This document shows, piece after piece, positions 1 to 13,031 of a stretch of 64,000 nucleotides of DNA (position 1 is the stretch's first letter; each line of letters opens with the position of its first letter). Both the position numbers and the translations under genes were made by a program. Source of the stretch: Owenia fusiformis (lineage: Eukaryota > Annelida > Polychaeta > Sabellida > Oweniidae); assembly GCA_903813345.2 (NCBI GenBank), contig CAIIXF020000004.1, positions 15,509,196-15,573,195 of the forward strand, written 5' to 3'. Under the pieces are notes generated by a model. The model did no database searches and had not been told where the DNA came from. It saw only the letters and a program-made list of their open reading frames with translations.

Positions 1-210
1 TTTGGGCTTTTCCATTGACAAAAAGTTAAGCTTTATTTATGTAAACCACTTCATTATCTAATAATTATCCATTATGATGCTTAATGTTTAATAATGAAAA
101 ACAAAAATAATGAAAATTATAATCTTGACATGGAAACAGAAAAGGCAACAGTTATAAACACCAATTATCACTGGAAAAGAAGTCACAAAATGCAAGATAA
201 ATAAACTTAC

Positions 211-3200
211 CATTGGAAAGCACTGAAGTGGAAATAGGCCAATCCAAGTCCATAGAGGAAAGGAGCATCCTGGAAATAAATTGTATACTTTTATTTCATA
301 AGTTAAAAAAATGGAGCATCTTCAAGTAATATTACACAACATGATGACAAATATTATTTTAAAGCATTTCAATTGGTCCTCAAATGAAGGATAATACATC
401 AATAAAGAGCAAGACTCAAATCCCATTGTTTCATTACCCTTGTACAGTGTAAATCTGTCATTAACCAATCACAGGTAAGAAACATGATCACATGATATTT
501 ATCATCCAATCACAATATATATTTTGACTTACTTTCCAATAAAGCTCCTGCATGCTGAAGAACTTCTGGTATGCAGAGAGGGCTACAAATACATGAAAAC
601 ATGAACATTTACTAATGACTATATTGCATGAATTACCCTTTATCATTTATACATAACCCCACATGTGCCTTTCTCGCCATTTCTGTTTTATTTGGACTCT
701 GACAAAAATAATATATTTTCATGTCCCCAAAAAAGATTGCTTGGGCAAGAAACCAATTATCCACAGCAATTATTGTAGCCTTCTACTTGGCCTAACAACT
801 GAGAGACGGGAACAACTAAAATGTTTAGATCAAAATGTCTTCTAAAGCCCAGAGCTTAGTAGTGACCATTATTACAATACCATGTGACACAGATTAACTC
901 TTTATTAATAAGGAAGTAAATCAAATTATAAAGAGTTACAAAAATATATTTGGATACTCCTCAACTACTACAGCGGTGGCGGTAGGCATATATTTTTGTG
1001 AGTCATCATGACTCAGGTAGTTTAAAAAAAGTGAGTCACAAGAAAAAAAGTTGAGTCAAAGCTATAAAAGTGTTTTTCTTGAGTAAAAATGCATACAAAA
1101 TGTAGAAACCACATACAAAATCTATTTTTTGATTTTGTGCATACCTTTTATTGTACTCCTATAGCACATTAACAACTAACAATTAATTAATTAGGCAATT
1201 GCAAGAAAAATGTCACTATTAATCATCTGATTATCTGGTCCAGCGAGTCATGGGTGTGAATGGAGTGGGAGAGGAGTTTCTCCCTGTGTGGAGTTACACA
1301 AATTGGGGTCAAAGCGTTTCATGTTGAAATTCAACATTTTTGCAATCATTCCAAAGTCTAAAACGCCAATATAAGTCCGACCACAATACTGGGCATCATT
1401 TAAATTGAATACGGTAGAATCTTGTAATTATAGCTGATCAAATGAAACCGAAAGTAGATTTGTTTTCATACCTAATTTATCATCATTACCCCCCTTAATG
1501 TGCGATCGACTGGATTTTCATGTGCCCATTATCTATCTTCATAGGATCAGCTTCAGATCTAGTGAATCGAAGATCTTAACTTGAGGGAGTTAATTGAAAA
1601 TACTTGGTGAAAACTTACGATAGATCGGTCACTGTGAGCACCATTGATAAACCTACTGCGCATTACATCTGCGCATGCTGATGAAGGGGACGGCTCAAGG
1701 AAACTTGCTAACTTAGCGAAGGAATTTTGCGAACTTGCGAATGAAACTCAAGGTTCGTAAATCTAGTGTGTGAACATTCAAGGGAAGATTTTATGCGGTA
1801 ATTTAGATAAATATACGATCACTAAAATCCTTAGAAGGGAGTATGAAATTAATAAATTATTGTTCAATGTTATGTTCGTTTTATTGCATTTTTGATACGC
1901 CCCCTAGCAACGTGCTTCACGAGATAAACAAATCGAGGGATCGATCAATGTTTTCAAGTTTATCATTGAATCTGAATCACAGGGCTTTAAAAATTATATG
2001 AAATACCGAAATGAGAAAATGATCGGTAGGAAGGAGGCTCGATTGCGCTGAACGAAATGTTAGATTTCCGGAATTAGCAAAATTATAAATTTGATCAATC
2101 ACGTATTTTCACGTATAGGGATCAATTTAGTACCAAGCGGGGATTTTGCATGTGAAACAAACGTGCGTCAGAAAGACTCGGTAGACAATGAATATTTGCG
2201 TCAGAGTTGCAAAAATGTGAGTAAAAAACGTAAAAAATTGCGTTAACGCCACCTCTGTACTATAATGATATCAAACTATTGTATGTAAAAATAAGTGGCT
2301 TACCTTTTGGGAAATTCTCCAAGAGGAGATTCAAATGTCCTAACATACGGAAGTGATCCGCATTTTTGGCAATCTCTTCCAAACTGACATTCTCATCTTC
2401 ACCAGTCTCTTTCTTTTTATCACCACTAGCATTTTGATTGTCTTTCTTATTATCATCTGGCTTTCTACTGGGCATGGGTTCAGGGACAACAAGCTCTTCA
2501 GGTTTGGAAGAATCTTTGTCTTCCTTTTTGTCTTTTTTCGTAAACTTTGCTGCTTCCTGTTCGTGATATCTGATCGCCTGGAAATGCAAACATCAATTAA
2601 AATAAAAAAAAACTAGCAATTGAGAAAAGAAAGAATATCATGTAACTTCGTCACTGACGAAGGATGTAGTCACATCCGAAATTTATTAAAGAAAATAAGT
2701 TATTCAGGTTAGTTAGAGGAACCATATATTATTATTAATAAGAACTAACAGATGAACATATTTGGCATCATGTAACTTTATAAAAGTTATGACTAATAAT
2801 ATTTTCTTAAATATGGTCACATATATTGTTTTCTTGTTCATAACAATAGTTTGATAACAAAAATCTGACTACTTTAGGTCACTCCAAATGACTTTAAGGC
2901 TCGTCAGTTTAAACTGTAATGCTAACTTGGTGTATGCTACTTGATGAAAAAATTCACACTTTCAAAGAGTCAGTTTCACAAACAATGGTAGGCTTGTGAT
3001 TTTAGCATTTATCCAAATGGTTTAGGCAATTAGTTAATGTAGAATTAGTATGAATATCTAATACTATTTCTCCTTAGGGGGAATGGCCCATGGGGAAGTC
3101 CATGGGTCATCATGATTGACAACCTGGAAAGACAGGTAACTTATATGGGGTCCAGGAGACTGGGCATGTAAGACATGGCTGCAATGCTTTATATGCAATG

Positions 3201-6200
3201 TTGATGTGGAAAAGCCAGTCAGTCCTCTCAGTGGTAAATAATTGCCTGGAAAGTGAGGGGACGTGGGTTCGATTCCTACTAGGGTGGACTGACTTTTTCA
3301 CATCAGTCCTTTGCACAGGATTTCATTCTGTGTTTTCATTAACCAAGCAATTATCAAATGTACAAATAGTGTGAATATTTAAGATATCTCTTTCTGATAG
3401 AAAAATGGTAAGTTCATGTTGAATGTCTATAGACATCATTCAAAGAGACCACCATCTGCATCTGCAAATATAATCCTTTGATCTAGCCTCACTCGATCAA
3501 AACATGTGGATCAAAAAACCGGAAGATCCTAATCCCATTTACTGTCACAGAATGTCTAAATGTAGTTGCCATTTATTTTGTATTAAAATTACTATGAAAG
3601 AATAATGTCTTATAAATAAGCTACTTTGGGATCGTTAAGATCCCATCTGCATCAAATCTGTCCCATTTAGAGGGTAGTAATTTCTACTACCTAGAACCTG
3701 GGGCTCAGGGTTGAAATTTTCTTACCTTTATGATCAAAGTTTTCTTTGCAGCATCCTCAGGCAAGTCTAGCTTTAGGAACCCATACAGTCGACTGGAAAT
3801 AATATATCAGTTTTGTAGTATTTCAGCATAGAAACTTTCTAATATTAAAGTTGTTAAAGTTTTACTATAGTTAAAAAATTTATGATTTCAGAATATTGTA
3901 TTTGAATGGAAATCATGTGCAATTTTATGAATTTGAGGTCCAAATGTTAAATGAAAAATGTATAATTTACAAATTACAACATATATATTGTAACAAGCCA
4001 GAGTTTCTACATCTTGCCAGGGTTGACACATTAACACAGTGACACATTAACAGTTATGTTAACAGTTATATATGTGATGGATTGATGACCTATAGATGGT
4101 GACCATCATATTCCATGAACCCATTAATCTGTCACATGCTGCCCGAAGCCAGGATTTGCAAAGGGGTGTTCACTTTTTAAAAAATTCCAGGGGGGAGTTT
4201 GTTTATGACAACTTAGGTACAAAAATGGCCAAAATCACGTGAAAACTGCTTAGAAAGATGAAAAACTGCTTAGGCTGCAGCAAAAAAAATCAGGAGGTAC
4301 GTACACAAGTTTATATTATACAATCTCAGAACAAGCCTCAGAAATAAACATCATATATTCATATGTATTCCATACCTGATGAAGTTTCACGGACACACTA
4401 ACCGGGAATATATTCGATATCCGGGCAAAATATATTTTGTATGTCCAGCATATGGCGTTATCCTGGACATACGATGGCTATATATCCCACCCCAGGAATT
4501 CCCGTCACAACTATTTCAGACTAAACAAAAGACAAAGGTTGTAGAAAACATAGTGAACAAAATCTAAAATTTAAAAAAGGAAATAATGTGAATGAATTCT
4601 GAGTCAACACAGAAAACAAAGACATTGCAAAGAAAACTCGTCTTAGTGTTCAAGTTAGCATTAGTTAACACATCAGCATATGGGAGACATGCTGTATTTT
4701 TTATTAAAACTTCATCAGGTACAGAAAATATCCCTTGGGATATACAAGCAAATTTTTATTGTTCCATGGTATACAATATATAATGTATCCAAAACCTTCC
4801 AGTGCATAACCCCTATGTATTTAGTAGTGGGACCACAATCAACATAACTGTGGCATGAGGTCATAGATATACATGAGCAACATCAGTTAAATAGAACAGT
4901 TATAGAACAAGTTATCTTATCGTGTTAGATGTGATGCTAGGCCCATTTCCCTTTTTTCTAGGTTCAAAAAATGCTATTTTATTTTGTATTTAGTGATGCA
5001 AATATGGCTCTCAGATATGCACAGAATGCACCAGATAGCCCTAGCGGATCTAGATGGGGGAAGTCAGAATTTGAACTGGAAATCAAAATAGATGGTTATG
5101 GATTGTCAATATCGCAAGCAAACGCTGAAATCAGACCCGGGAATTGGACCTATGCTTAAAATTGGTCAGAATGCACCAACCAAATGATGTTCAATTTTTG
5201 TTTTTCTGGGCAGGGCTCCGCACCGGGAATGCTTTGCTCGGGCAACTGTTCAATGTATCTAGTGTGCTGTCGGCACAACCTATCCGTACGCACCCAACCC
5301 CACCCCTATTGAGAAATCCTTCTAACATGTCTGAAACATTTGGAGACAGAAATAAGGGGCTGATTTCAAATTCCCATGTTAAGGATTCACGAGTATGTTG
5401 GAGGTGAATGTCTAAAAGAGAGAAAAGTCTTGCATCAACCACAGGGGCTTGTCTCGAGGCGTCGGGCAAGCCCTCCGATGAATCTACTGCTTATAATAGT
5501 ATTAAGGGTGGTCGGTTTTGATGCTACCTGAAATTTGTAGAAAATAATTGTTAGATATATCAAGTAAAAATATATGGAATCCTTTCAATAATCGACATGC
5601 TGATTCAAACAACACTAAAGAGTAAACTTACCTAAAATGGTAGCAATCCATCCACTTGTTGCTGAGAAATCTGAATAATTTGTTAAGAAGTGATTACACT
5701 GCAAGTACCGAATTTTTTTGCAGCCAAATTATTACCTCCAGAGTCGATTTCTTCCCCAAGACACGTCCACTGTTAAAAATTGGTAGTTCCTAGAGTTCTT
5801 TGTTTCCTTAGGTTCATTCCCGTATGTTATTTTTAACGAAGGACAGCCTATAACGACTGCTATACGCAAAAAGATGCATGAAATTAAGTTTCGAAACTGA
5901 AAGTTGAAAAATGGCGACTTTCCCGTGTTCTATGCGCATGCGCAGCGCATGCGCAAAAATGAAAGTACTTCATTCCCACAATTCAGAAGGATTCGAATTA
6001 CTTTTCGGCGGTTGGATCGGTACCAAATGAAAGATTATTGCCAAGGAACGGAAAACATATTTCGAAAATGAGAGTAATTTGTTTTATCACTAAAGGAAAA
6101 TATTCCCGCAATATTAGGTGCATCGTGGGAATGGACTGGTGTGAAATAATGAACGCAAGTGACATCTATCTAGAAAAATATGTGGTCATTGCGCATGCGT

Positions 6201-7102
6201 TCATATAATATGAACTAATCAAATTGCTGGATTGAACGCAACTGCGCATGGAACACATTTTCAGTTTCGAAACATAATTTCATGCATCTATTTTGCGTAT
6301 AGCAGTCGTTATAGGCTGTCCTTCGTTAATAATATACGGAAATGAACCTAAGTAAACAAAGAACTCTAGGGACTACCGATTTTTAACAGTGGACGTGTCT
6401 TGAGGAAGAAATCGACTCTGGAGCTAACAATTTGAGGGTGAAAATTGTCGTGTTTTGCATTTTCAATTAAATTTAATCACTTCCTTACATGTTCTTCACA
6501 CATCTCAGCAACTAGTGGATGGATTGCTACCATTTTAGGTAAGTTTACTCTATAGTGTTGTTTGAATCAGCATGTCGATTATTGAAAGGATTCCATATAT
6601 TTTTACTTGATATATCTAACAATCATTTTCTACAAATTTCAGGTAGGGCGAAGGGGTGTAACGTCGACACCGTTTGGGGTAACTTCGACATGTGGGGTAA
6701 CTTCGACACCTTGTTGTTTATTTGCTCTAATTTCCGATCTAGGGGGAAGCCATGTTTTATTTCTCGCATGGATCGAGATCTCGCGAGATTTTAATTTTTC
6801 CAGAAATCAAACATGGTGGAAAACGGAAATTCTACTTCTAATACGTAAGTGTCGAAGTTACCCCGTCCATTATGTCGACATTACCCCACACGTCGACATT
6901 ACACCCCTTCGCCCTAGCATCAAAACCGACCACCCTTAATACTATTATAAGCAGTAGATTCATCGGAGGGCTTGCCCGACGCCTCGAGACAAGCCCCTGT
7001 GGCATCAACCAATAATTCGTCCAACACGTACCTGTCATAGTCCTTCAAGAGGGCTCTTTCCTGGGAGGTGAGAGAAATTGCGTCGTCTTTCTCCATCGAC
7101 AT
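211..7102 (-). CDS. KDM6A: Lysine-specific histone demethylase 6A (UTX), N-terminal exons, partial
   Basis: Five coding exons on the minus strand: 7032-7102, 3726-3792, 2304-2577, 533-582 and 211-269; the rest lies beyond the left edge. All junctions are GT-AG and phases agree (2, 0, 1, 0, 2). The peptide reads SLTSQERALLKDYD, then S and RLYGFLKLDLPEDAAKK, then LGHLNLLLENFPK, ALSAYQKFFSMQELYWK and FLYGLGLAYFHFSAFQW. These track the N-terminus and first TPR repeats of vertebrate UTX, which removes methyl groups from H3K27 in the MLL3/4 complex in the nucleus. The JmjC catalytic domain is not in the window. Exon 3 is about 91 codons because of a lysine/glutamate-rich insert that human UTX lacks. 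The ATG at 7102 is the first in frame, with a second Met two codons later. Reading past 7032 is intron: the GTACGT donor there restores the family sequence. UTY is a mammalian Y paralogue and not relevant here. Confidence 0.9.
3205..3310 (+). repeat. tRNA-like segment, possible SINE head, in KDM6A intron 2
   Basis: Around 3218-3293 a GTCAGTC / GACTGAC pair brackets an A-box-like stretch (CTCAGTGGTAAA) and a good B-box (GGTTCGATTCC at about 3266-3276). The T arm folds, but six extra bases lie between it and the 3' acceptor strand, so this is not a working tRNA. A tRNA-derived SINE promoter region is the simplest reading. The rest of the intron (2578-3725) shows nothing else I recognise. Confidence 0.35.
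5439..7002. mobile_element. Foldback element in KDM6A intron 1 (TSD CATCAA)
   Basis: A 1.56-kb element with long inverted arms. The left arm starts CCACAGGGGCTTGTCTCGAG and its mirror image ends at 7002. Arms match through about 5.44-5.93 kb and 6.24-7.00 kb, diverged by scattered substitutions. The six-base direct repeat CATCAA lies exactly outside both ends (5433-5438 and 7003-7008), which supports a transposition event. The short central part (about 5.93-6.24 kb) carries a CGCATGCGCAGCGCATGCGC-like palindrome. No transposase is visible, so the element is non-autonomous. Its right end is only about 24 bp from the exon 1 splice donor of KDM6A. Confidence 0.85.
6647..6914. mobile_element. Nested 268-bp MITE in the right arm of the intron 1 foldback
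   Basis: The right arm is interrupted where the left arm is continuous. The inserted piece starts GGCGAAGGGGTGTAA and ends with its complement TTACACCCCTTCGCC, and TAG is duplicated on both sides (6644-6646, 6915-6917). Inner repeats of GGGGTAACTTCGACA type are also inverted. It has no coding capacity. A three-base TSD fits a PIF/Harbinger-type MITE, but I cannot name the family. Confidence 0.8.
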
Positions 7103-7843
7103 TGTGGTGATTAACTCACGAATTAGTACACAGTATCCACTTTTATAGTTGGTATGTATCCGTTTATTAACGCATATCCATAAAATTACGGTGTTTTTGC
7201 CGTAAATATGCAGGAAATTGCTAAATAAAGAGAAATGTTCAATATTTTGTTCGAAAACGCAAAAAGCAACGTGGCTTTAAAATCTCAATTACGAATTTGA
7301 CCTATTTTACAAGGTTATAAGTAAGTGATCTATAAAGTACAATATACATTTAAAAATGTCAGAATGTACAGAAAAATGAATTGTCCTTCTAACTTGCATA
7401 TGTAATAGAAACATCACATGATACAATAAACTCCAATGGAAAGATATGTTTTGTGTAACTGGTTAATTAGTTTTGCTTTCAAGTCACTTTTGTTTGACAA
7501 TACTTCCGCTTTGGTTTATCCTTGCTTTGGGAATAGACTTTTTAATGGCACGCTCGCTACGGTTTTGGCACATGGCTCGTGTAATTTGGACATCACAATC
7601 ACTCAGTGATTGCACTGCAGTATGCGATTATGGGTAGCTAGGGGGGGGGGGTGCGATAGCATCATTATACAATTCCTAAAATCACTTTAAGAGTAAAATC
7701 ATCGTTCATTACATTTAGATTTCCCCTTGCTATATTGACTCAGGATTTTCTGACATTAGTAAAAACTGGACAGATAATCAGGAAATGCTTAACACTTTTT
7801 CTTTTGTTAATAAGGTCACACAAATTACAAATTTCTGATATAG
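7103..7843. other. Upstream region of KDM6A, no feature recognised
   Basis: Presumed 5' UTR and promoter of KDM6A on the minus strand, followed by AT-rich unique-looking sequence with one G-run near 7641. I see no TATA-like element at a convincing distance and no gene. Confidence 0.4.
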
Positions 7844-8326
7844 GTGAATCACAGAATCCAGCAGCTCCATGGGTTCGACCTTACCGACAAGGATAGGCCT
7901 GTGATCATCACACATCTCATAACATCAGCCATCTTCCCATCATCAACAACCATGAAAATAGCCTTAGCATCTCAGGAAGAACACCCCATCAACTACATAT
8001 CACATATCATCTCAGTGGAATATGTTCATTCCATGGAACTACTGCACAACGACAACAAGACTAACAACTACGTATTATCGGGAAGGGACAACGGCGTCCT
8101 TATCAATTTCAGAATGGCGACGACTCATTCGAAGCCATAGAAGCGCTGCAGATCAACAACTCAGTGCAGCTGGATGGCACCAGAGATTTCGTCAGGCGAG
8201 CTTCCAACCTCAACCACAAGCGATGTCTATTCCGTGGGATATTTCGCACAAGAAGTCACCAAGGCAACGGGTATTGTCAACGACAAGCTCATAGGAAGTG
8301 TACAGAGTGTGCATGCAGCAGGATAG
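7844..8326 (+). pseudogene. Protein kinase domain relic
   Basis: One reading frame spans kinase subdomains VIb to IX with an internal TAG at 8138-8140. The catalytic loop reads HNDNKTNN (Asp, Lys and Asn of HxDxKxxN kept), the DFG motif has become NFR, and after the stop the frame continues with WMAPE and SDVYSVG. The frame ends at TAG 8324-8326, before subdomains X-XI. The upstream boundary is an AG at 7842-7843 behind an in-frame stop, which resembles a splice acceptor, and AATAAA lies at 8437-8442. This looks like the last exon of a former serine/threonine or tyrosine-kinase-like gene, or a truncated retrocopy. The loss of DFG and the stop argue that it is dead. No other kinase exon was found nearby. 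Confidence 0.75.
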
Positions 8327-8862
8327 GAACAAACGACCACCCCTCACTTGGTGCAGAGTTCAGAATATGAAATGAATTCCATATCTGCCGTACAGATTTT
8401 GTTTGTGTACCTGTATAATATGTAAATGTTGTATATAATAAAGTTTTAAACACTTTTTTATATGGAGTCATATAATATGAGTCTGGTGGTGAAATGTGAT
8501 CAATCAATATTTCTATATTTATATTGAATCCCTCTTTCATGTCCTCACAGATATAGCGAGCAATTTTCTCCCCTCATGTCTATCCTTCTGCATATACACT
8601 GTGTATTGTAGTCATGAACAGTAACTTATTAAAGGGAGTGGGTGGATGAAACCTTAATTGTTCAATTTTTACATTATTAAGCATTATACTTTTAACTTGT
8701 CAAAACAGTTTTTGCTCCATGATATGTTGGGAATATTAAACATTCTACCTTGTAATAAAGTAGGTGCTACGGTAAATCCAAAACAAAACACTTCTTTATG
8801 ATGGGCTTAGGGCTAAGTAAAAGATTTTTATTGACATATTTATGTTCAATTACATAGTAATA

Positions 8863-10279
8863 CAATATTTAGTCTAAAAACAATACGAAAACAATATAAT
8901 AAAAATGCTACAAAATAAGCTGAGTGGACCTAAATATAGGGAGTAACCGACCCCCCCCCCCCCCTTTGACCTGCGCGATGTCTCTTTAGTAAGAACCGCC
9001 CCCCCCCCCTTCGGAAAAAAGTGTCTTACAGGCCTGATCCAAGCAAACTTACCCTTTGAATTCGTTCGACTTCACTTCTTAAAAGAGAGCTTCGTCTTCA
9101 TCGCGAATGTTGAAGTTCACATTTTATCCATTTTCAGTATTATTTGGTTGGGACTTTAATCATGTTTTCGCAAATTTGAAGACTAAAAAAATGTACGGTA
9201 CCAACAAAAACTTTAGACCTTCCTCTAAGATATGAAAATATATAAGGATTCCTGTAGATCAAGGGAAATATAGTTCATTGCAGCTGATCACCTTTTTGAA
9301 CCACCCTGTAATTAAATTTTCTCCATACCCCTTTTTGGGACTCACATATCGCTCGCAGTGATGCAAACGCCCCTGTGTGCCCTAAGGTTTCTCAGAGCTG
9401 CTGGTCAAATGGCATTACCTGGTGTTAAAGTAATAGTAGTTCCCCGGAAGCACCGTTCTACGGACTAGATTGAGATATCCTATGGATTGTGAATCCTAGT
9501 GTTTATGGTCTCAAAACGACTTTCATTCCTATCATTTTATGTTATAAGACTATGGACTATAATCATTGCTCTCGGGGTAGACATCCATTTTAGATATACT
9601 AAGTCGTTCAATAAGTTCGCGGAAAAATGCTCTCATGACAAGAGGTTTTAATATTTTTCATGAGATTTCCACATAACATCCCAAAAATATCTGGTTATTG
9701 AATCCTACAATAACATCATCTGTAATTTGATAGGTCTTGCTTGATAGGCTTATGTCCTTTGTCCTATTGGGATTGTGCCTACACCTCGTGAAATAAGCAA
9801 AAAAAGAAAAATCGTACCTTCGAGGTTCCGACATTTTATTTTCGAAACGATCCGTTTCGGTAATATCGAGTGGAGTACTAGTGTTACAAACCAGACAAAG
9901 AAAATGGACTATTACAGCAGCCTTTATATTCAACCTACTGTTTCAATTTTACAATAAAGACAAATTGCCCCGCAAATTGCCAACAAAGGGCCTCCTAATA
10001 TATATCTTTGCTGTTATAGATATGGGACACAGGAAATAATAATATTTAACAAATGTGATAATATTCTCAATTTCATAGATAACAAACAGTAAAATATGAT
10101 ATTCAGGCCCGTAAGACACTTTTCTCCAAGGGGGGGGGGGGGTGCGGTTTTTACTAAAGAAAATATAAAATTGTCAATTTTTGTCGCGTAAATCAAATCG
10201 CGTAAGTCAGAGGGGGGGTCGGCTACTCCCTATATTGGGGCCATTCAGCCTATTTTGTGTTTTTTTAGACTAAATATTG
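8863..10279. mobile_element. Foldback/MITE-like element with poly-C/poly-G arms
   Basis: CAATATTTAGTCTAAAAA at 8863 is mirrored by its complement ending at 10279. Further in, GGGAGTAACCGACC with C-runs (8940-9010) mirrors the G-runs and GGTCGGCTACTCCC (10130-10235), and AGTGTCTTACAGGCC mirrors GGCCCGTAAGACACT. The interior of about 1.1 kb has no ORF with family resemblance. Part of the left inner segment (9050-9110, with AGAGAGCTTCGTCTTCA) recurs at 62570-62635, so this sequence is dispersed. Confidence 0.7.
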
Positions 10280-10599
10280 AATGAGCAATTTGGAAAAACA
10301 CTGGAATAGAGGGAAGGTGTGCACGAAGGGCATAAATGTTTACCCGACACTTTTTACCAGTTCAAAATCACATTCAGAAATTCAGATTTTTCAATCATTT
10401 TCTTTTTTCTTCTTAGGAGAGCGAGGGGGCAGCACAGGAAAATTCTACCAATTAAAGATGCTGTCTGATGAATTCTGAGCACTTTTTATGTGTTTGAGTA
10501 AATGAATGCTTTAGATTTTGGTGTGGGGTGCCAGAAATTTTTATGATTTCATTATGTCACTTGGTGACTGTTTAAGTGTCCAAACTGTCCAATTGTTTT

Positions 10600-12230
10600 G
10601 TATGGGGTGTGAGGAGTAGCCCACTCCCCGTAGAAAATTTTACACTTTTGAGATGCTATATGGTGCTTTCTACTTTCTAGGCACTTTCAAAGTGTATGAG
10701 TCAATAAAAACATGGGAATTCTTTTGGGGGTGTCAAAGCAGATGAGAGGGTGAAGTGTGGGGTGCCAGAGGCGGACCAAGTGTTTGTCCCCCCAGAAACA
10801 TTGAACACGTCAAGGTGCTATTTGATGATGTCTGGGCACTTTAAAAATGTCTGAGACAATAAGTGAAATTCAGAATTTTTTCAATTGTTTTGTGGGGGAT
10901 TTGAGGGATGGCCATCTCCAAGAAAATTTTACAATTTTAAGATGATATTTGGTGCTTCTGAGCTTTTTTAAAGTGTATGAGTCATTAATTTTTTCAAATT
11001 TTGAGGGGAGGGTTGTCAAAGGGGGATGCCAGAGGGCGAGGTGGGGTCGGGGTGCCAGAGGGGGAGCAAGTGTTTGTCCCCCATATCTGTCCCCCAGAAA
11101 CACTGACCATATCTTGGCACATTAAACGTGTCTGAGACAATACATGAAATAAATTCAGAATTTTTCTCAATTGGTATGGGGGGATGTGAGGGGTGGCCTA
11201 CTTCACTAGAAAATTTTACAATCTTAAGATGCTATTTGGTGCTTTCTGGGCACTTTCAAAGTGTATGACTCAATAAAAAATTTGAAAAAATCACATTAAT
11301 TGTTTTTCTCAATTTCTTGAGGGTTGTCAAAGGGGGGCGGGTGCCAGAGGGGGAGGTTGGGTGGGGAAGCCAGAGGGCGAGTAAAAATCTTTGACTTTAT
11401 CAAGGAGCTATTTGATGATGTCTGGGAACTTTAAAAGTGTCTGAGACAATACACAAAATTCAGAATTATTTCAATTGTTTTGTGGGGGATGTGAGCGTGG
11501 CCAGTTATCCTAGAAAATTTTACAATTTTAATATGCTATTTGGTGCTTTCTATGCACTTTAAAAGTATATGACTTAACAAAAAATATGAAAAAATCACAA
11601 TTTTTTTCAATTTGGGGGGGGGGTGGGTTTAAAGAGAGGGGGGTGTCAGAGAGCGAGGTGGGTTGTTAGTCTCCAAGAATCATTGACTATATCAAGGAGT
11701 TATTTGATGATGTCAGGGGACTGTCTGAGACAATACATAAAATAAATTTTAAGACACTATTTGGTGCTCTCTGGACATTTTCAAAGTGCATGAGTTAATT
11801 ACTAATAAAACTTTTTGGAAAATCACAATTTTTTCCATTATTTAGAGGGGTGTCAATGGGGGGGGGTACTGTTGCCAGAGGGGGAGGTGGGGTGGGGATG
11901 CCAGAGGGGGAGCAGGTATTAGTCCCCCAAAAACATTGACTATATCAAGGAGCTACTTGATGATGTCTGGGCTCTTTAAAAGTGTCTGAGACTATACATA
12001 AAATAAATTCAAAACTTTTCCATTGTTTTGTGGGGGGTGTGAGGGGTGGTCCCCCGCCCCCCAGAAAATTTTACAATTTTGAGATGCTATTTGGTGCTTT
12101 CTGGGCATTTTCAAAGTGTATGAGTCAATGAAAAAAAAATTAAAAAAAAAATATAATTTTTTTTTTCAAAATTCTTTTTTTTTGGGTGTCAAAGGGGGTT
12201 GCGGTCGCACCCATCGCACCCCCCCCCCAT
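10600..12230. repeat. Satellite-like tandem repeat, period about 290-300 bp, five to six copies
   Basis: The phrase AGAAAATTTTACAATTTTAA followed by GATGCTATTTGGTGCTTTC recurs near 10628, 10921, 11209, 11511 and 12062, with a shortened copy near 11740. Between them a second phrase (TTTGATGATGTCTGGGCACT, then GTCTGAGACAATA) recurs with the same spacing. Copies differ by many substitutions and variable G-runs, so the array is old. No coding potential. Confidence 0.75.
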
Positions 12231-12684
12231 CTGACGGCCCTGATATTCTTTGAATGCAGAGCAAATATTGTTGGATTACTCGTCCGATTAAATAAAAAGA
12301 TCGACTGGTTATTATGTGGATCTGAACAATTTTAATATTAAACATCATTGCCTTTATTACTCATTTTATGTCAATTTGTCATGCCATTGCCTATATACAA
12401 GTACCTGGAATATTTTATATTGTGCCCTTGATATTTATTTCTCAAAGACGATTTTGGGAATGTTGTAGTGAAAGAAAAAAGTTGTATTGAAGACACTTAG
12501 AGTCTCTAAATACTCATTACTTTTTTAACTGGACAAGATTAGAAAATCATAACTACAAGCCTCGGGACCTCTGGGTTAAGTATTATTCCAGATCAGATAT
12601 TACCTGACTTAGAGATTTCCCCCGATGGGATAAAGTCATGAAAGTGGGGAATCGTTTGTGTGGTAGTTGTTGCATCACAATTAG

Positions 12685-12780
12685 CTTCGCCAACATCAAC
12701 CAACCAGCCAACCAACCAACCAATCAACCAACCAATCAATCAACCAACCAAACAGTGAACAAAGAAACAAACAAATAAAC
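12685..12780. repeat. Simple repeat, (AACC)n grading into AAAC-rich
   Basis: Degenerate CCAA/AACC tetranucleotides over about 95 bp. The flanking sequence from 12230 to 13030 shows no gene. Confidence 0.85.
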
Positions 12781-13031
12781 AAACATCCCATCATAAACAA
12801 AAATATAAACCACCAAACAACCTGTGAATTTTGATGGTTATAGCTACATGTAGTCAAACACAAGTATTATACAAATATAGAATCCCAATAGAACTCGCTA
12901 TATTCCAAAGGCCACCTAATAATTTAAATAGAACTCCTCACGATGACGTCAGATGTATAGAACTTTTTCATTTGAATGTCAGTAGGTAAGATTTTTTTCA
13001 TTTAAATACTGGCAGTTGGCAAACCGAGATA

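Noticed and set aside
3218-3293. Functional tRNA gene.
   Set aside because: The T arm is followed by six extra bases before the acceptor strand and the D arm does not pair; kept only as a tRNA-like repeat.
5191-5469. ORFs at 5144-5407 (+) and 5191-5469 (-).
   Set aside because: They overlap each other and the edge of the foldback element, with no family resemblance or splice partners.
6920-7031. Extension of KDM6A exon 1 by 37 codons (LDELLVDATGACLEAS...).
   Set aside because: It reads into the foldback element. The GTACGT donor at 7031 joins in phase to RLYGFL at 3791 and restores the UTX sequence.
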